Of a stretch of DNA of 64,000 bases, positions 44,502 through 54,349 are shown in pieces; position 1 is the first letter of the stretch, and every line of letters starts with the position of its first letter. The position numbers were made by a program, and so were the translations under genes. The notes under the pieces are model-generated. The model did no database searches and was not told where the DNA came from. It saw only the letters and a list, made by a program, of their open reading frames with translations. This DNA comes from Amycolatopsis alba DSM 44262 (GTDB lineage: Bacteria; Actinomycetota; Actinomycetes; Mycobacteriales; Pseudonocardiaceae): NCBI RefSeq assembly GCF_000384215.1, contig NZ_KB913032.1:8393605-8457604 (forward strand), in the 5' to 3' direction.

Positions 44502-45914
44502 AGCCTCGTCCGGCACGGGAGCGGGTTCGACCGGAACCTCGCCCACCGGCCTGCCGCGCCGCCTGCGGATCTCGAAGCCGACGAGGATCAGCGCGAGGGT
44601 CACGGCGCTGAGCCAGAACTGCGAGCGGGTCGACGGCAGCAGGGCCATCGCGAGGATCACCCCGGCCATCAGCGCGATGGTCGCGTAGCTCAGCCAGGGG
44701 AACAGCCACATCTTGAGCGTGAGCTTGTCCGGGTCCTCCCGTTCCAACCTGCGGCGCAGCCGCACCTGCGCGAGCGCGATCGAGAGATACACGAACAGCG
44801 CGACGGCGCCGTAGGAGTTGACCAGGAACTGGAAGATCAGATCCGGCGAGGTGTAGGCGGCGATGACGGACACGTACCCGACGGCCGTCCCGGCCAGGAT
44901 GGCGCGCCTCGGCACCCCGCTGCGGGAAAGCCGCGTGAACGTCCTCGGCGCATCGCCGTTGCCGGTGAGCGCGAACAGCATCCGCGACGAGGTGTACAGG
45001 GCCGAGTTCAGGCAGGAGAGCACCGCGGTCAGCACGATCGCGTTCATGATCGTCGCGACGGCCGGGATCCCGAGCACTTCCAGCACCGCCGCGTACGGAC
45101 TGACGGCGGTCGCCGGATCGTCCCAGGACTTGATCGCGACGACGAGGAACACCGAACCGACGTAGAACAGCACCACCCGCAGGATGATCGACCGCATGGC
45201 CTTCGCGACCGCCTTCTTCGGCTCCGCGGACTCGGCGGCGGCGATGGTGACGATCTCCGCGCCGGTGTAGAAACCGATGCACGGGACCACCGCCGCGAGT
45301 ACCGCGCCGATCCCGAGTGGCGCGAATCCGCCGTGGGAGACCAGATTCGTCAGGCCGCCGTGGGCGCCGGGCCAGAAACCGAACAGGTACAAGGCGCCGA
45401 CGGCGAGGAAGACGACGATCGCGACGACCTTGATCGAGGAGAACCAGTACTCGAACTCACCGTAGGACCGGGCCGAGACCATGTTGGTACCGGTGAGGAG
45501 CAGGAGCAGGCCGAGACTGAGCACCCACAGTGGCACGTCCGGTACCCACAGCTGCAGGATCCGGCCGCCCGCGACGGCTTCGACGGCCACGACGATGACG
45601 AAGAAGTACCAGTACATCCAGCCGACGGCGAAGCCCGCGCGGTTGCCGAGCGCTTCCCTGGCGTAGACGTAGAACGACCCGAGCGCGGGTTTGGCGATCG
45701 TCATCTCCGCGAGCATGCGCATGATGAGCACGGTGATCAGGCCCGCGATGAGGAACGAGACCACCGCGGCCGGGCCCGCCGACTGGATGACCACGCCGCT
45801 GCCGACGAACAGCCCGGCGCCGATCACCCCGCCGAGGGCGATCAAGTTCATATGTCGCTGCTTGAGCCCTGGTTTCAGGCCGCTGGTCTGTGCCGGGTCG
45901 GACGCTGAAGTCAC
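44481..45914 (-). CDS. APC-family amino acid permease (GabP-like)
   Basis: 477 residues, twelve helices. The first helix carries the APC signature NLIALGGVIGAGLFVGSG; further marks are PALGSFYVYAREALG and CIGFYTGAEIVTIAAAESAEPKKAVAKAMRS. GTG 45914 is preceded by GAAGGAGGAG. It lies upstream of no catabolic gene on its strand, but borders the taurine island and could import taurine or the alanine/GABA-like amino acids of the pathway; GABA permease is the closest known type. The C-terminal 7 codons overlap the convergent ATPase gene. Confidence 0.87.
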   Translation of the reverse strand: MTSASDPAQTSGLKPGLKQRHMNLIALGGVIGAGLFVGSGVVIQSAGPAAVVSFLIAGLITVLIMRMLAEMTIAKPALGSFYVYAREALGNRAGFAVGWMYWYFFVIVVAVEAVAGGRILQLWVPDVPLWVLSLGLLLLLTGTNMVSARSYGEFEYWFSSIKVVAIVVFLAVGALYLFGFWPGAHGGLTNLVSHGGFAPLGIGAVLAAVVPCIGFYTGAEIVTIAAAESAEPKKAVAKAMRSIILRVVLFYVGSVFLVVAIKSWDDPATAVSPYAAVLEVLGIPAVATIMNAIVLTAVLSCLNSALYTSSRMLFALTGNGDAPRTFTRLSRSGVPRRAILAGTAVGYVSVIAAYTSPDLIFQFLVNSYGAVALFVYLSIALAQVRLRRRLEREDPDKLTLKMWLFPWLSYATIALMAGVILAMALLPSTRSQFWLSAVTLALILVGFEIRRRRGRPVGEVPVEPAPVPDEASAAVRE

Positions 45915-45990
45915 GTCTCCTCCTTCTCGCACGCACTCCATTGTGGTTCCGGTCACCGTAGGAACAACGCGGGCCCTGGGCGAGAGCCAG

Positions 45991-46899
45991 TTACGATGTG
46001 GGACAGGGGTCCAGTTGGCGGTTTCGGACGGCCAGCGCCAGCAGTTCCGCCGCCGGGCCGGTGAGGCGCCGTCCCTCGGGCCACACCGCGCGCAGCACCC
46101 TCCCGAAGTCGACGCCTTCCACCGCGACGGGCACCAGCTCGCGGCCCGCGACGTCCAGCGCGCTGATCACCGCGGGGCCAGCGCCCGCGACCACGGCGTT
46201 GCGGACGGCCGACGCGGAACCCAGTTCCAGCAACGGTTTCACCGGTCCCACCCCGGCTCGGCGCAACACGGTGTCGACGGTCTCCCTGGTCCCGGAACCG
46301 CGTTCCCGTACCACGAGCGGCGTGCTCGCCAGTTCCGCCGGGGTCAGCGGACGGCTCCGGCGTGCCCAGGGATGCGTGCCGGAGACGACCACCACGAGAT
46401 GGTCGACGGCGACCTTCCGCGACGCGAGACCGGCCGGCGCACGGGATGACTCGACGAAACCGAGGTCGATCCCGCCTTCGCGGGCCAGTCCGGCGACCCG
46501 ATCCGAGTTCGTGACCTCGAGTCCCAGGCGGAGGCCGGGGTTCGTGCGGTTGAGCTCGCCGATCCACCGCGGGACCAGGTGCTCCGCCAGTGTCATGCTC
46601 GCCCCGGCCCGGAGCGCGGCTTCGTGCCGGGTACGCAAGACCTCGGCGCCGTCGAGCAGTCCGCCGAGCCCGTCGAGCACCCGGCGCGCCCAGCCCACGA
46701 TCACGTGGCCGTCCAGGGTGAGCGCGGAACCACGGCGCGTCCGGTCGGTCAGGACCAGGCCGAGCCTTCGTTCCAGAGTGGACAGTCGTTTGCTCGCCGA
46801 CGGCTGCGTCGTCCCGAGGACGGCGGCGGCCTGCCCGATACTGCCCAGTTCGCCGACGAGCACGAGCAGGCGCAAGGAATCCAGCTCCGGCGCGGCCAT
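45991..46899 (-). CDS. LysR-family regulator (partner of the UPF0324 gene)
   Basis: 302 residues: N-terminal helix-turn-helix SLRLLVLVGELGSIGQAAAVLGTTQPSASKRLSTLERRLGL (residues ~8-48) and a periplasmic-binding-like effector domain. Divergent, with a 72-base gap, from the YeiH-type membrane protein at 46972. A LysR divergent from a UPF0324 gene is the same layout as yeiE-yeiH in enterobacteria and as CysB-like regulators in sulfonate loci, so sensing of a sulfur compound is plausible. ATG 46899 chosen as the first start giving a normal family N-terminus. Confidence 0.87.
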   Translation of the reverse strand: MAAPELDSLRLLVLVGELGSIGQAAAVLGTTQPSASKRLSTLERRLGLVLTDRTRRGSALTLDGHVIVGWARRVLDGLGGLLDGAEVLRTRHEAALRAGASMTLAEHLVPRWIGELNRTNPGLRLGLEVTNSDRVAGLAREGGIDLGFVESSRAPAGLASRKVAVDHLVVVVSGTHPWARRSRPLTPAELASTPLVVRERGSGTRETVDTVLRRAGVGPVKPLLELGSASAVRNAVVAGAGPAVISALDVAGRELVPVAVEGVDFGRVLRAVWPEGRRLTGPAAELLALAVRNRQLDPCPTS

Positions 46900-46971
46900 A
46901 GCCAAAGTGCATGACCTACCCGTCGCGCTTCCGGCTACCGGCGTGATCGTCCCCGGACGACGCTCGGCACC

Positions 46972-47967
46972 ATGACCACCACCGCCGTACGGCGAGCGAA
47001 ACCGCATCTGACCGGTCTGGCCGTCACCGCCCTCGGGGTGGCCGTCGCGTATCTGCTGAGCACGGCCGTTCCCGTGCTCAGCGCGCTCACCCTCGCCGTC
47101 GTGCTCGGGGTGCTCGCCGGATCGCTGCCGGTGCTCTCGGACGGCACCAGGCAGGCGATCGCGAAGGTGACGAAGAAGCTGCTGCGCGCCGGTGTCGTCT
47201 TGCTCGGCCTGCAGCTCGCGCTCCCGTCGGTGCTCTCCCTCGGCCCCGGCACACTGCTCGCGGTCGTGCTGACGGTCGGCCTCACCTTCCTCGGCACACT
47301 CGGCCTCGGCAGGCTGATCGGTGTCCCACGCGGGCTCGCGATGCTGGTCGCGACCGGATTTTCCATCTGTGGCGCGTCCGCGATCGCGGCGATGGAAGGG
47401 GTCGTCGAACGTGAGGACTCCGACGTCGCGACCGCCGTCGCACTGGTCACCTTCTACGGCGGCCTGGCGATCGCGGCGGTCCCGCTCCTCGGCGGCTGGC
47501 TGGGGATGGACGCGCTGCGGATCGGCGGCTGGGCCGGGCTGGGCGTGCACGAGGTCGCCCAGGTGGTCGCGGCCGCCACCCCGGCCGGGACCGCCGCCGT
47601 CGCGGTCGCCGTGGTCGTGAAGCTGAGCCGTGTCGTCCTGCTGGCGCCGATGGTCGCCGCGGTCAGCGTGCACGAACGCCGTCGCCACCCGTCCGCGGGC
47701 GGGAAGCGCGCCCCGCTGGTCCCGTTGTTCGTCCTCGGTTTCCTGGCGATGGTGGCGGTGCGGAGCACCGGGATCCTGCCGGGCGTGGCCCTCGACGTCG
47801 CCAAGGTGGTCTGCACGCTCCTGCTGGCGGGAGCGCTGTTCGGGCTGGGCTGCGCGGTCCGGATCGGCACCCTGGTCCGCACCGGTGGCCGGGCGCTGCT
47901 GCTCGGCCTGCTCTCCACGCTGCTGGTCGGCACCCTCGCCTACACCGCGCTGGCCCTGCTCGGCTAG
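46972..47967 (+). CDS. UPF0324/YeiH-family membrane protein, candidate sulfite exporter
   Basis: 331 residues, about ten helices. The conserved YeiH block GFSICGASAIAAMEGV (residues ~122-137) and GVHEVAQVVAAATPAG are intact. Relatives are annotated as putative sulfate or sulfite exporters, and a member (TauZ/OrfX type) accompanies taurine genes in other bacteria. Here it lies two bases, stop to stop, from pta, within the taurine island, so export of the sulfite released by Xsc is the best guess. A second, unrelated exporter gene is at 63004. Confidence 0.82.
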   Translation: MTTTAVRRAKPHLTGLAVTALGVAVAYLLSTAVPVLSALTLAVVLGVLAGSLPVLSDGTRQAIAKVTKKLLRAGVVLLGLQLALPSVLSLGPGTLLAVVLTVGLTFLGTLGLGRLIGVPRGLAMLVATGFSICGASAIAAMEGVVEREDSDVATAVALVTFYGGLAIAAVPLLGGWLGMDALRIGGWAGLGVHEVAQVVAAATPAGTAAVAVAVVVKLSRVVLLAPMVAAVSVHERRRHPSAGGKRAPLVPLFVLGFLAMVAVRSTGILPGVALDVAKVVCTLLLAGALFGLGCAVRIGTLVRTGGRALLLGLLSTLLVGTLAYTALALLG

Positions 47968-47969
47968 CT

Positions 47970-48956
47970 TCACGGAACGTCCAGTGCTTGAGCGGCGGTC
48001 AGGAGCGCGAGCGTCTCGATGTCGGAAGCCGAGCAGCCGCGGGAGAGATCGTTCAGCGGGGCCGTGAGCCCCTGGAGGATCGGGCCGAGCGCGACGGCGC
48101 CCCCGAGCCGTTCGGCGATCTTGTAGCCGATGTTCCCGGCGTCGAGATTCGGGAACACGAGGACGTTCGCGCGGCCCGCGACCACGGAACCGGGTGCCTT
48201 CGCCGCCGCGATGGACGCCACCAGCGCGGCGTCGAACTGCAGCTCGCCGTCCACCGGAAGGCCGGGTTTCCTTTGACGCACCAGTGAAGTCGCCGCACGG
48301 ACGACCTCGACGCGCTGATGGTCGGCACTCCCCTGCGTGCTGAACGACAGCATCGCGACCGCGGGGTCCTCCCCGGTCAGGCCACGATGGGTCGCCGCGG
48401 CGGCGAGGGCGATGTCCGCCAGCTGCGCGGCGTCCGGCTCGGGAACCACCGCGCAGTCGGAAAAGGTCAGCCGCCGCCCGTCCGGGAGCAGCAGGAGGAA
48501 GCAACTGCTCAAAGTGGACACTCCCGGCGCCAGGCCGACGATCCGCAACCCCGCGCGCAGGACGTCCGCGGTCGGCCGCGTCGCCCCGGCGACACAGGCG
48601 TCCACCCGGCCCGCCCGCAGAGCGGCGGCCGCGACGAACACCGGATCGCGCCGGGCGTCGGGGAGCTTTTCCGGGCGTCGTGCGAATCCCGCGGTCAGGG
48701 CGGCGGCGGTCCCGCTGTCGGCGAGCGCGTCCCCGACGTCCACGATCACGTCGTCCGGGGCCCCGGCGGCGCGAAGGCGGGTCCCGTCACCGAACAGCAA
48801 CGGCCGCACGATCCCCTCGGCCCGCAGCGCCAGCGCGGCCCGGACGGCGCGGTCGTCCTCGCCATCGGGCAGGGCGACACGGAGATTCCGGCCGCGCAAC
48901 GCCTGCCGCCATCTGTCGAGCGCCGTGTCCGGCGTGGCCTCGGTGGTCAGGCTCAT
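47970..48956 (-). CDS. pta: Phosphate acetyltransferase
   Basis: 328-residue short-form Pta (no N-terminal DRTGG domain). [17 protein letters not shown] at the start, [23 protein letters not shown], then [10 protein letters not shown] and [22 protein letters not shown], the family signature near the end. It converts the acetyl phosphate made by Xsc to acetyl-CoA. Third gene of xsc-tpa-pta on the minus strand; a GC hairpin separates it from tpa. This short type is the one usually found next to xsc. Confidence 0.92.
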   Translation of the reverse strand: MSLTTEATPDTALDRWRQALRGRNLRVALPDGEDDRAVRAALALRAEGIVRPLLFGDGTRLRAAGAPDDVIVDVGDALADSGTAAALTAGFARRPEKLPDARRDPVFVAAAALRAGRVDACVAGATRPTADVLRAGLRIVGLAPGVSTLSSCFLLLLPDGRRLTFSDCAVVPEPDAAQLADIALAAAATHRGLTGEDPAVAMLSFSTQGSADHQRVEVVRAATSLVRQRKPGLPVDGELQFDAALVASIAAAKAPGSVVAGRANVLVFPNLDAGNIGYKIAERLGGAVALGPILQGLTAPLNDLSRGCSASDIETLALLTAAQALDVP

Positions 48957-48979
48957 CGAAGTACCTCCACAGACGAAGC

Positions 48980-49006
48980 GGGGGTCGCCGGAAGACGGCG
49001 ACCCCC
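48980..49006 (-). terminator. Hairpin between tpa and pta
   Basis: Perfect 11-base stem GGGGGTCGCCG / CGGCGACCCCC with loop GAAGA in the 70-base tpa-pta gap. No T-run on the minus strand, so it could be a partial terminator or a processing or stability element giving pta a lower level. Confidence 0.6.
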
Positions 49007-49026
49007 ACCGGGTGAAAAGGGCAGAT

Positions 49027-50391
49027 TCAGGGCTGGACGGCCTTTTCGACGTCGTTGAGCATCTCGTCGACGCCGTGGAGCAGTTCGGTGAGCACCTCGC
49101 GATCGGCGACCAGCGGCGGGGAGATCATCAGCATCGTCGCGCCGCGGTCGTCGCCGCGGAGGATGACACCCGTGCGGCGGAACGCTTCCGGGAGCACCTC
49201 GCGAAGCACCTTCAGCGATTCCGTTTCGGTCAGCTCCCGGCCGCTGTCGCGGTCGGCCATCAGCTCGATGGCGTAGAAGAACCCGGTGCCGCGGACGTCC
49301 TTGACGCAGCGGTGCGCGGACTTGAGCGAGTTCAGCGCGGCGAACAGTTCCGGGCCCTCGGCGAGCACGTTGTCCAGCACCTTCTCGTCCCGCATCGCGG
49401 TGAGGTTCGCGACGGCGACCGCGGTGGCGACCGGATGCCCGCCCCAGGTGGCGCCGTGGGTGAAGACGCCGCCCTTCGGGGAGTCGTACAGCTCGGTGAC
49501 CAGTTTTTCGCGCACGATCACCCCGCCGAGCGGCGCGTACCCCGACGTCGACCCCTTGGCGAAGGTGACCAGATCCGGCACCACCCCGGTGACGCCGTAG
49601 CCGAACCAGTGCCCCAGCCTGCCGAACGAGCAGATGACCTCGTCCGAGACGAGCAGGATGCCGTACTTGTCGCACAGCGCGCGCAAAGCGGGCCAGTACC
49701 CCTTCGGCGGGACGAGCGCGCCGCGACCGTTCTGCACCGGCTCGGCGAACAGCGCCGCGATGGTCTCCGGTCCTTCTTCGAGAATGACCCGCTCGATCGC
49801 GGTGACACAGTCCAATTCGGCCGCCGGACCGCAGTCTCCCAGCAGTCCCAACGTGTTCGGCACGTGCCGGACGCCGGGCATGAGCGGGCCGAAGGGCTCC
49901 TTGATCTTCGCCAGCCCGGTCACCGAGAGTGCGCCGATGGTCGTGCCGTGGTAGGCCATGTCGCGGCTGATGATCTTCGTCCGCTCGGGCTGTCCTTGGC
50001 TGCGGTGGTACTGGCGGGCGAACTTCAGCGCGGTTTCGACGGCCTCCGAACCGGAGTTGACGAAGAACGTCGTCCCGAGGTCGCCCGGCGCGAGCCCGGC
50101 CAGCAGCGTGGCCGCTTCGATCGCGGGGGTGTGCGCCGAACCCCAGTTGCTCGCGTAGGCCAGGGTGCCGACCTGGTCGGCGGCGGCCTTGGCGATGTCG
50201 GCGCGCCCGTGGCCCATGTTGACGCAGAAGAGCCCGGCGAGACCGTCGAGATGACGGCGGCCCTCGGTGTCGATCAGGTAGCTTCCCTCGCCGCGCACGA
50301 ACACCGGGAAATCCGAGGCCCAGGTGTCCTTGCGGGTGAAGTGCGGGCCGAGATGCCGTCGAGCCTGCGCTCGCAGCTGGGTGACGTCCAC
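49027..50391 (-). CDS. tpa: Taurine:pyruvate aminotransferase
   Basis: 454-residue class III aminotransferase. PLP sites: [27 protein letters not shown]250 in [13 protein letters not shown] and Schiff-base K279 in [14 protein letters not shown]. Length, the N-terminal [19 protein letters not shown] region, and its place between xsc and pta point to taurine:pyruvate aminotransferase, which gives sulfoacetaldehyde and L-alanine. The alanine would be recycled by the Ald encoded at 61529. GTG 50391 follows the strong AAGGAGGTCTCC. A beta-alanine or putrescine enzyme is the alternative. Confidence 0.88.
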   Translation of the reverse strand: MDVTQLRAQARRHLGPHFTRKDTWASDFPVFVRGEGSYLIDTEGRRHLDGLAGLFCVNMGHGRADIAKAAADQVGTLAYASNWGSAHTPAIEAATLLAGLAPGDLGTTFFVNSGSEAVETALKFARQYHRSQGQPERTKIISRDMAYHGTTIGALSVTGLAKIKEPFGPLMPGVRHVPNTLGLLGDCGPAAELDCVTAIERVILEEGPETIAALFAEPVQNGRGALVPPKGYWPALRALCDKYGILLVSDEVICSFGRLGHWFGYGVTGVVPDLVTFAKGSTSGYAPLGGVIVREKLVTELYDSPKGGVFTHGATWGGHPVATAVAVANLTAMRDEKVLDNVLAEGPELFAALNSLKSAHRCVKDVRGTGFFYAIELMADRDSGRELTETESLKVLREVLPEAFRRTGVILRGDDRGATMLMISPPLVADREVLTELLHGVDEMLNDVEKAVQP

Positions 50392-50504
50392 GGAGACCTC
50401 CTTCGAGACACGAGTCTGTGCTTTGACTTTCGCAACCCGCCCGGCCCCGGCCCAGCACCAGAGCGGCGGCGATCGATGGGTCCAGATCGGCCGTGTTTGA
50501 AGGC

Positions 50505-50597
50505 GGAACTCGCGTGATCAGACGCCGCACACCGAGATCGCCGTTCAATCACGCGAGTTCCGCCTTCAAGCACGCGAGTTCGGCGCCTGATCACGCG
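50505..50597. repeat. Copy 1 of a ~94-bp repeat with four ACTCGCGTGAT-type arms
   Basis: Four copies of a ~12-base arm: ACTCGCGTGATCA at the left, then ATCACGCGAGTT, GCACGCGAGTT and TGATCACGCG in the opposite direction. A 22-base perfect stem (50497-50518 with 50548-50569) can form. Same order and spacing as copy 2 at 56502-56595. It sits between xsc and tpa, directly before the hairpin 50594-50644. Confidence 0.82.
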
Positions 50598-50644
50598 TGA
50601 AGGCCCCTCCCCTCGGCTGAGCAGAGGGAAGGGGCCTTCACGCG
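50594..50644. repeat. Intergenic hairpin (GTGAAGGCC family) after xsc
   Basis: CGCGTGAAGGCCCCTCCCCTC and its complement, 21-base arms with one mismatch, loop GGCTGAGCA. It begins ten bases after the xsc stop on the minus strand, so it may end the xsc transcript before tpa. Confidence 0.8.
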
Positions 50645-50653
50645 CGAAGCGAC

Positions 50654-52462
50654 CTACACGTAGTCCTTGTACTTCTCCAGGAACCGCACGGGCTTGGACA
50701 GCGCGTCGCGGCGGAACGGGTCACCCAGCTCGCGGGTGCACATGATCTCGATGACGGTGGTCTTGCCCTCGTTCATCTGCGCTTCGACGGCGCGTCGCAG
50801 CGCGGGGCCGACCTCGTCGAGCTTCTCCACGACGACGCCCTCCGCGCCCATCGCCTTGGCGATCCCCGCGAAGCTCTCGCTTTCCAGTTCACCCGCGACG
50901 AACCGGCGGTTGTAGAAGTCGACCTGGTTCTTCTTTTCCGCGCCCCACTGCCGGTTGTGGAACACCACCGCGGTGACCGGGATGTCGTGGCGGACCGCGG
51001 TCATGACCTCACCCATGCTCATCCCCCAGGCGCCGTCGCCGGCGTAGGAGATCGCGGGGCGGTCGGGCGCCGCGGCCTTGGCGCCGATGATGGTCGGCAG
51101 CGCGTAGCCGCAGTTGCCGAAGCTCATCGGCGCGAAGAAGCTGCGGGGCTCCTCGAAGCGCAGATAGCTGTTCGCGACCGAGTTGATGTTGCCGATGTCG
51201 GTCGACACCATCACCCGCGGCGGCATGGCCTTCTCCAGTTCCCGCAGCACTTCCCGCGGGTGCAGCCAGTTGCCCTCCTCGGTCTCCTGCTCCGCGATCA
51301 TGTCGAGGCTGAACGGGTCGTTCTCGTGGGTCCAGGCGTCGAGCTCGGCTTCCCACTCCTCCTTCTCCGCCCTGATCTTCGCCGCGCGGACGTCCTTTGT
51401 GGAGTCGCAGGCCAGCGTCCGGTCCGACAAGCGTCGGGTCAGCGCGACCGCCGCGTCCTTGGCGTCGCCGCAGATGCCGACGGTGATCTTCTTGACCAGT
51501 CCGAGCATCTTGTGGTCCGCGTCGATCTGGATGATCTTCGCGTCCTTGGGCCAGTAGTCCATGCCGTGCTGCGGCAGCGTGCCGAACGGGCCGAGCCGCG
51601 AGCCGAGCGCGATCACGACGTCCGCCTGCGAGATCAGCTTCATCGCGGCCTTGGAACCCTGGTAGCCCAGCGGCCCGCACCACTGCGGGTGGCTCGCCGG
51701 GAACGAGTCGTTGTGCAGGTAGCTGTTCACCACCGGCGCGCCGAGCCGTTCGGCGAGCGCCTTGCACTCCTCGACGCCGTCGGCCATGACCACCCCGCCA
51801 CCGGAGATGATCACCGGGAACTCCGCCGTGGCCAGCAGCGCGGCGGCCTCGTCGAGGCTCCGCTCCCCGCCGGGTCCGCGATCGAGCCTGGCAGGCTCCG
51901 GGATCTCGGCCTCGATCTCGCCGTAGAAGAAGTCGCGCGGGATGTTGAGCTGCGTCGGGCCGAGTTCCGAGTGGGCCCGGTCGAAGCAGCGGCCGGTGTA
52001 CTCCGCCATCCGCTTCGGGTTGTTGACATGCCCCTGGTACTTGGTGAACTCCTGGAACATGGGCAGCTGGTTGGCCTCCTGGAAGCCGCCGAGACCGGTG
52101 CCCATCGTCCCCGCCTCCGGCGTCACGATGACGACCGGGCTGTGCGCCCAGTAGGCGGCCGCGATCGCGGTCACGCAGTTGCTGATACCGGGGCCGTTCT
52201 GCCCGATGACGACGCCGTGCCTGCCGCTCACCCTGGCGTAACCGTCGGCCATGTGCCCGGCGCCCTGTTCGTGCACGACCGGTACCAGCCGGATGCCCGC
52301 CGGCGCGAAGATGTCCATCGCGTCCATGAACGCCGACCCCATGATGCCGAAGATGTCGGTGACGCCGTTGGCCACGAGCGTCTCGACGAAGGCCTCGGAC
52401 GGGGTCATCTTCTTCCGGCCGCTGACGACCACGCGGCCGTCACCCGTCTTCCGTTCCGTCAT
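50654..52462 (-). CDS. xsc: Sulfoacetaldehyde acetyltransferase
   Basis: 602-residue ThDP enzyme that splits sulfoacetaldehyde with phosphate into sulfite and acetyl phosphate. The sequence shows the Xsc type: KKMTPSEAFVETLVANGVTDIFGIMGSAFMDAMDIF, VHEQGAGHMADGYARVSG (catalytic Glu region), and the ThDP motif GDGAWGMSMGEVMTAVRHDIPVTAVVFHN near residue 470. The usual family length is about 590-600. ATG 52462 is preceded by GAAGGAGCG. Divergent from an IclR gene, 144 bases away; the gap holds a TCCTGA-AA-TCAGGA palindrome. The defining enzyme of the island. Confidence 0.94.
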   Translation of the reverse strand: MTERKTGDGRVVVSGRKKMTPSEAFVETLVANGVTDIFGIMGSAFMDAMDIFAPAGIRLVPVVHEQGAGHMADGYARVSGRHGVVIGQNGPGISNCVTAIAAAYWAHSPVVIVTPEAGTMGTGLGGFQEANQLPMFQEFTKYQGHVNNPKRMAEYTGRCFDRAHSELGPTQLNIPRDFFYGEIEAEIPEPARLDRGPGGERSLDEAAALLATAEFPVIISGGGVVMADGVEECKALAERLGAPVVNSYLHNDSFPASHPQWCGPLGYQGSKAAMKLISQADVVIALGSRLGPFGTLPQHGMDYWPKDAKIIQIDADHKMLGLVKKITVGICGDAKDAAVALTRRLSDRTLACDSTKDVRAAKIRAEKEEWEAELDAWTHENDPFSLDMIAEQETEEGNWLHPREVLRELEKAMPPRVMVSTDIGNINSVANSYLRFEEPRSFFAPMSFGNCGYALPTIIGAKAAAPDRPAISYAGDGAWGMSMGEVMTAVRHDIPVTAVVFHNRQWGAEKKNQVDFYNRRFVAGELESESFAGIAKAMGAEGVVVEKLDEVGPALRRAVEAQMNEGKTTVIEIMCTRELGDPFRRDALSKPVRFLEKYKDYV

Positions 52463-52510
52463 GTTCCGCTCCTTCGGCAGGCGAGATTTACAAAAAACGA
52501 TACGTGGCGT

Positions 52511-52524
52511 TCCTGAAATCAGGA
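52511..52524. promoter_or_regulatory. Palindrome in the xsc/iclR divergent promoter
   Basis: Perfect TCCTGA-AA-TCAGGA, 49 bases before the xsc start, with a further half site TCCTGG at 52569. A candidate IclR operator that would control xsc; inferred from position. Confidence 0.6.
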
Positions 52525-52606
52525 TGCGGTCGACGATAGGACGACTACCGCCCAGCGTCAACGTCGAATCCTGGAAAACGAGACGCCGTGTGCTACTTTT
52601 CGGAAC

Positions 52607-53407
52607 ATGGAGTTGCTTCGCGAACCCGATCCGATCAACGGGGACACGCCGACCATGCGGCTGTTCTCCCTGCTGGAGCTGATCGCCGCCAAGGACCAGC
52701 TGGTCTCCCTGCAGGGTCTCGTCGAGGAGACCGGCCTGCCGAAACCGACCCTGCACCGCATGCTGCAACAGCTCGAAGGGGCGAGCCTGCTCATCCGCCA
52801 GGCCGACGGCCGTCACTACGGCACCGGCCACCGGTTGCGACGGCTCGCGGAGAACCTGCTCCTCAACGCGACCCACCACGGCGCCCGGCACGCCGTCCTG
52901 CGCCACCTCGTCGACGAACTTGGCGAGAGCTGCAACGTGACCACCTTGTCGGGCAACGAAATCGTGTACCTCGACCGGGTGGAGACGCCGGAACCGCTGC
53001 GGTTCTACCTCCGGCCCGGCTCCCGCGTGCCGATCCACTGTTCGGCCAGCGGCAAGATGATCCTCGCGCAGATGAGCCCGGCCCAGCGGCGGAAACTGCT
53101 CGCGCACGCGCCGCTCAAGCAGTACACCGGCAAGACCCTCACCGACCTCGACGCGCTCGATGCGGAGTTCACCCGCATCCGCCGCGACGGGTTCGCGCTC
53201 GACGACGAGGAGTTCCTGCCCGGCCTGGTCTGCGTCGCGGTGCTCGTGCCGGGACGCGCCAACCTCTGCGTCGCCGTGCAGGCGCCGGTCATGCGGCTGA
53301 CGCCGGACAAGGCGCTGCAGACGCTCCCGGCGCTGCAGCGCGCGGCCGAGGCGATCAGCCGCGTCGACGCCGAGGGCGCGTCCGAACCGGAAAGTGTTCC
53401 GTCGTAA
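52607..53407 (+). CDS. IclR-family regulator, likely of taurine genes
   Basis: 266 residues. Winged helix near residues 15-75 (MRLFSLLELIAAKDQLVSLQGLVEETGLPKPTLHRMLQQLEGASLLIRQ) and the IclR effector domain after ~90 (ETPEPLRFYLRPGSRVPIHCSASGKMILA). Divergent from xsc and possibly leaderless (TACTTT about 12 bases before ATG 52607). Nine bases separate its stop from the cobS-like gene, whose ribosome site overlaps the TAA, so the two are co-expressed. An effector such as sulfoacetaldehyde, sulfoacetate or acetyl phosphate is possible but not shown. Confidence 0.87.
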   Translation: MELLREPDPINGDTPTMRLFSLLELIAAKDQLVSLQGLVEETGLPKPTLHRMLQQLEGASLLIRQADGRHYGTGHRLRRLAENLLLNATHHGARHAVLRHLVDELGESCNVTTLSGNEIVYLDRVETPEPLRFYLRPGSRVPIHCSASGKMILAQMSPAQRRKLLAHAPLKQYTGKTLTDLDALDAEFTRIRRDGFALDDEEFLPGLVCVAVLVPGRANLCVAVQAPVMRLTPDKALQTLPALQRAAEAISRVDAEGASEPESVPS

Positions 53408-53416
53408 GGAGTTCTC

Positions 53417-54349
53417 ATGGTCCCCGAGCTGCGGCTCCCGGTGCGCGACGTCTTCGGCATCGATTCGGATCTGGTCGTCGGCGCGTTCCGCGAACGCGAC
53501 GAGCACGTCCCCGAGATCGACGAGGCGTACCGCTTCAACCCGGACGTGACGCTGGCCCTGCTCGCCGGGTTCACCCGCGACCGCCGCGTGCTGGTGCAGG
53601 GCCTGCACGGCACCGGCAAGTCGACCCACATCGAGCAGGTCGCCGCGCGGCTGAACTGGCCGTGTGTGCGCGTCAACCTCGACGGCCATCTCAACCGGCT
53701 CGACCTCGTCGGCCGCGACGCCGTCGTGCTGCGCGAAGGCAAGCAGGTCACCGAGTTCCAGGAGGGCATCCTGCCGTGGGCGCTGCAGCGGCCGGTCGCG
53801 CTGGTCCTCGACGAATACGACGCAGGCCGCCCGGACGTCATGTTCGTGCTCCAGCGGGTCCTCGAACGCGACGGCAAGTTCACCCTCACCGATCAGAACC
53901 GGGTCCTGCGGCCGCATCCGTCGTTCCGGCTGTTCGCCACCGCCAACACGGTCGGGCTCGGCAACCTCAACGGGCTCTACCACGGCGCGCAACGGCTGAA
54001 CCACGCGCAGATCGACCGCTGGAACATCGTGGCGTCGCTGAACTATCTGCCCGCCGCCGAGGAGATCGCGATCGTGCGGGCCAGGGTGCCGAGCGTTCCC
54101 GAACCGCTGGCGAGGTCCCTGGTCGCGGTGGCCGCCTTGACCCGCAAGGGTTTCCAGGCCGGTGATCTGTCCACCTTGATGTCCCCGCGCACGGTGATCA
54201 CCTGGGCGGAGAACATCGAGATCTTCGGCGATCCGGGGACGGCGTTCCGGCTGTCCTTCGTGAACAAGTGCGACGAAGCCGAACGCGCCATCGTGGCGGA
54301 GTACTTCCAACGGTGCTTCGACGACGAGCTCCACCTGCTCTCGGCATGA
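53417..54349 (+). CDS. cobS: CobS-like AAA+ ATPase (MoxR group)
   Basis: 310 residues. It matches the small AAA+ subunit of aerobic cobaltochelatase strikingly: [16 protein letters not shown], Walker A GLHGTGKS (62-69), [56 protein letters not shown] with Walker B, and [20 protein letters not shown] (sensor 1). In the known enzyme CobS and CobT form a chaperone-like complex that helps CobN insert cobalt into hydrogenobyrinate diamide. No CobN or corrin genes are in this window; the pair follows an IclR gene divergent from xsc. A role as an ATP-driven maturation complex for another target is possible. Confidence 0.88.
   Translation: MVPELRLPVRDVFGIDSDLVVGAFRERDEHVPEIDEAYRFNPDVTLALLAGFTRDRRVLVQGLHGTGKSTHIEQVAARLNWPCVRVNLDGHLNRLDLVGRDAVVLREGKQVTEFQEGILPWALQRPVALVLDEYDAGRPDVMFVLQRVLERDGKFTLTDQNRVLRPHPSFRLFATANTVGLGNLNGLYHGAQRLNHAQIDRWNIVASLNYLPAAEEIAIVRARVPSVPEPLARSLVAVAALTRKGFQAGDLSTLMSPRTVITWAENIEIFGDPGTAFRLSFVNKCDEAERAIVAEYFQRCFDDELHLLSA

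Noticed and set aside
50505..50597. CRISPR-like spacing of ACTCGCGTGAT arms
   Set aside because: Arms alternate in orientation, are short, and the gaps between them are themselves repeated in the second copy, so they are not spacers.
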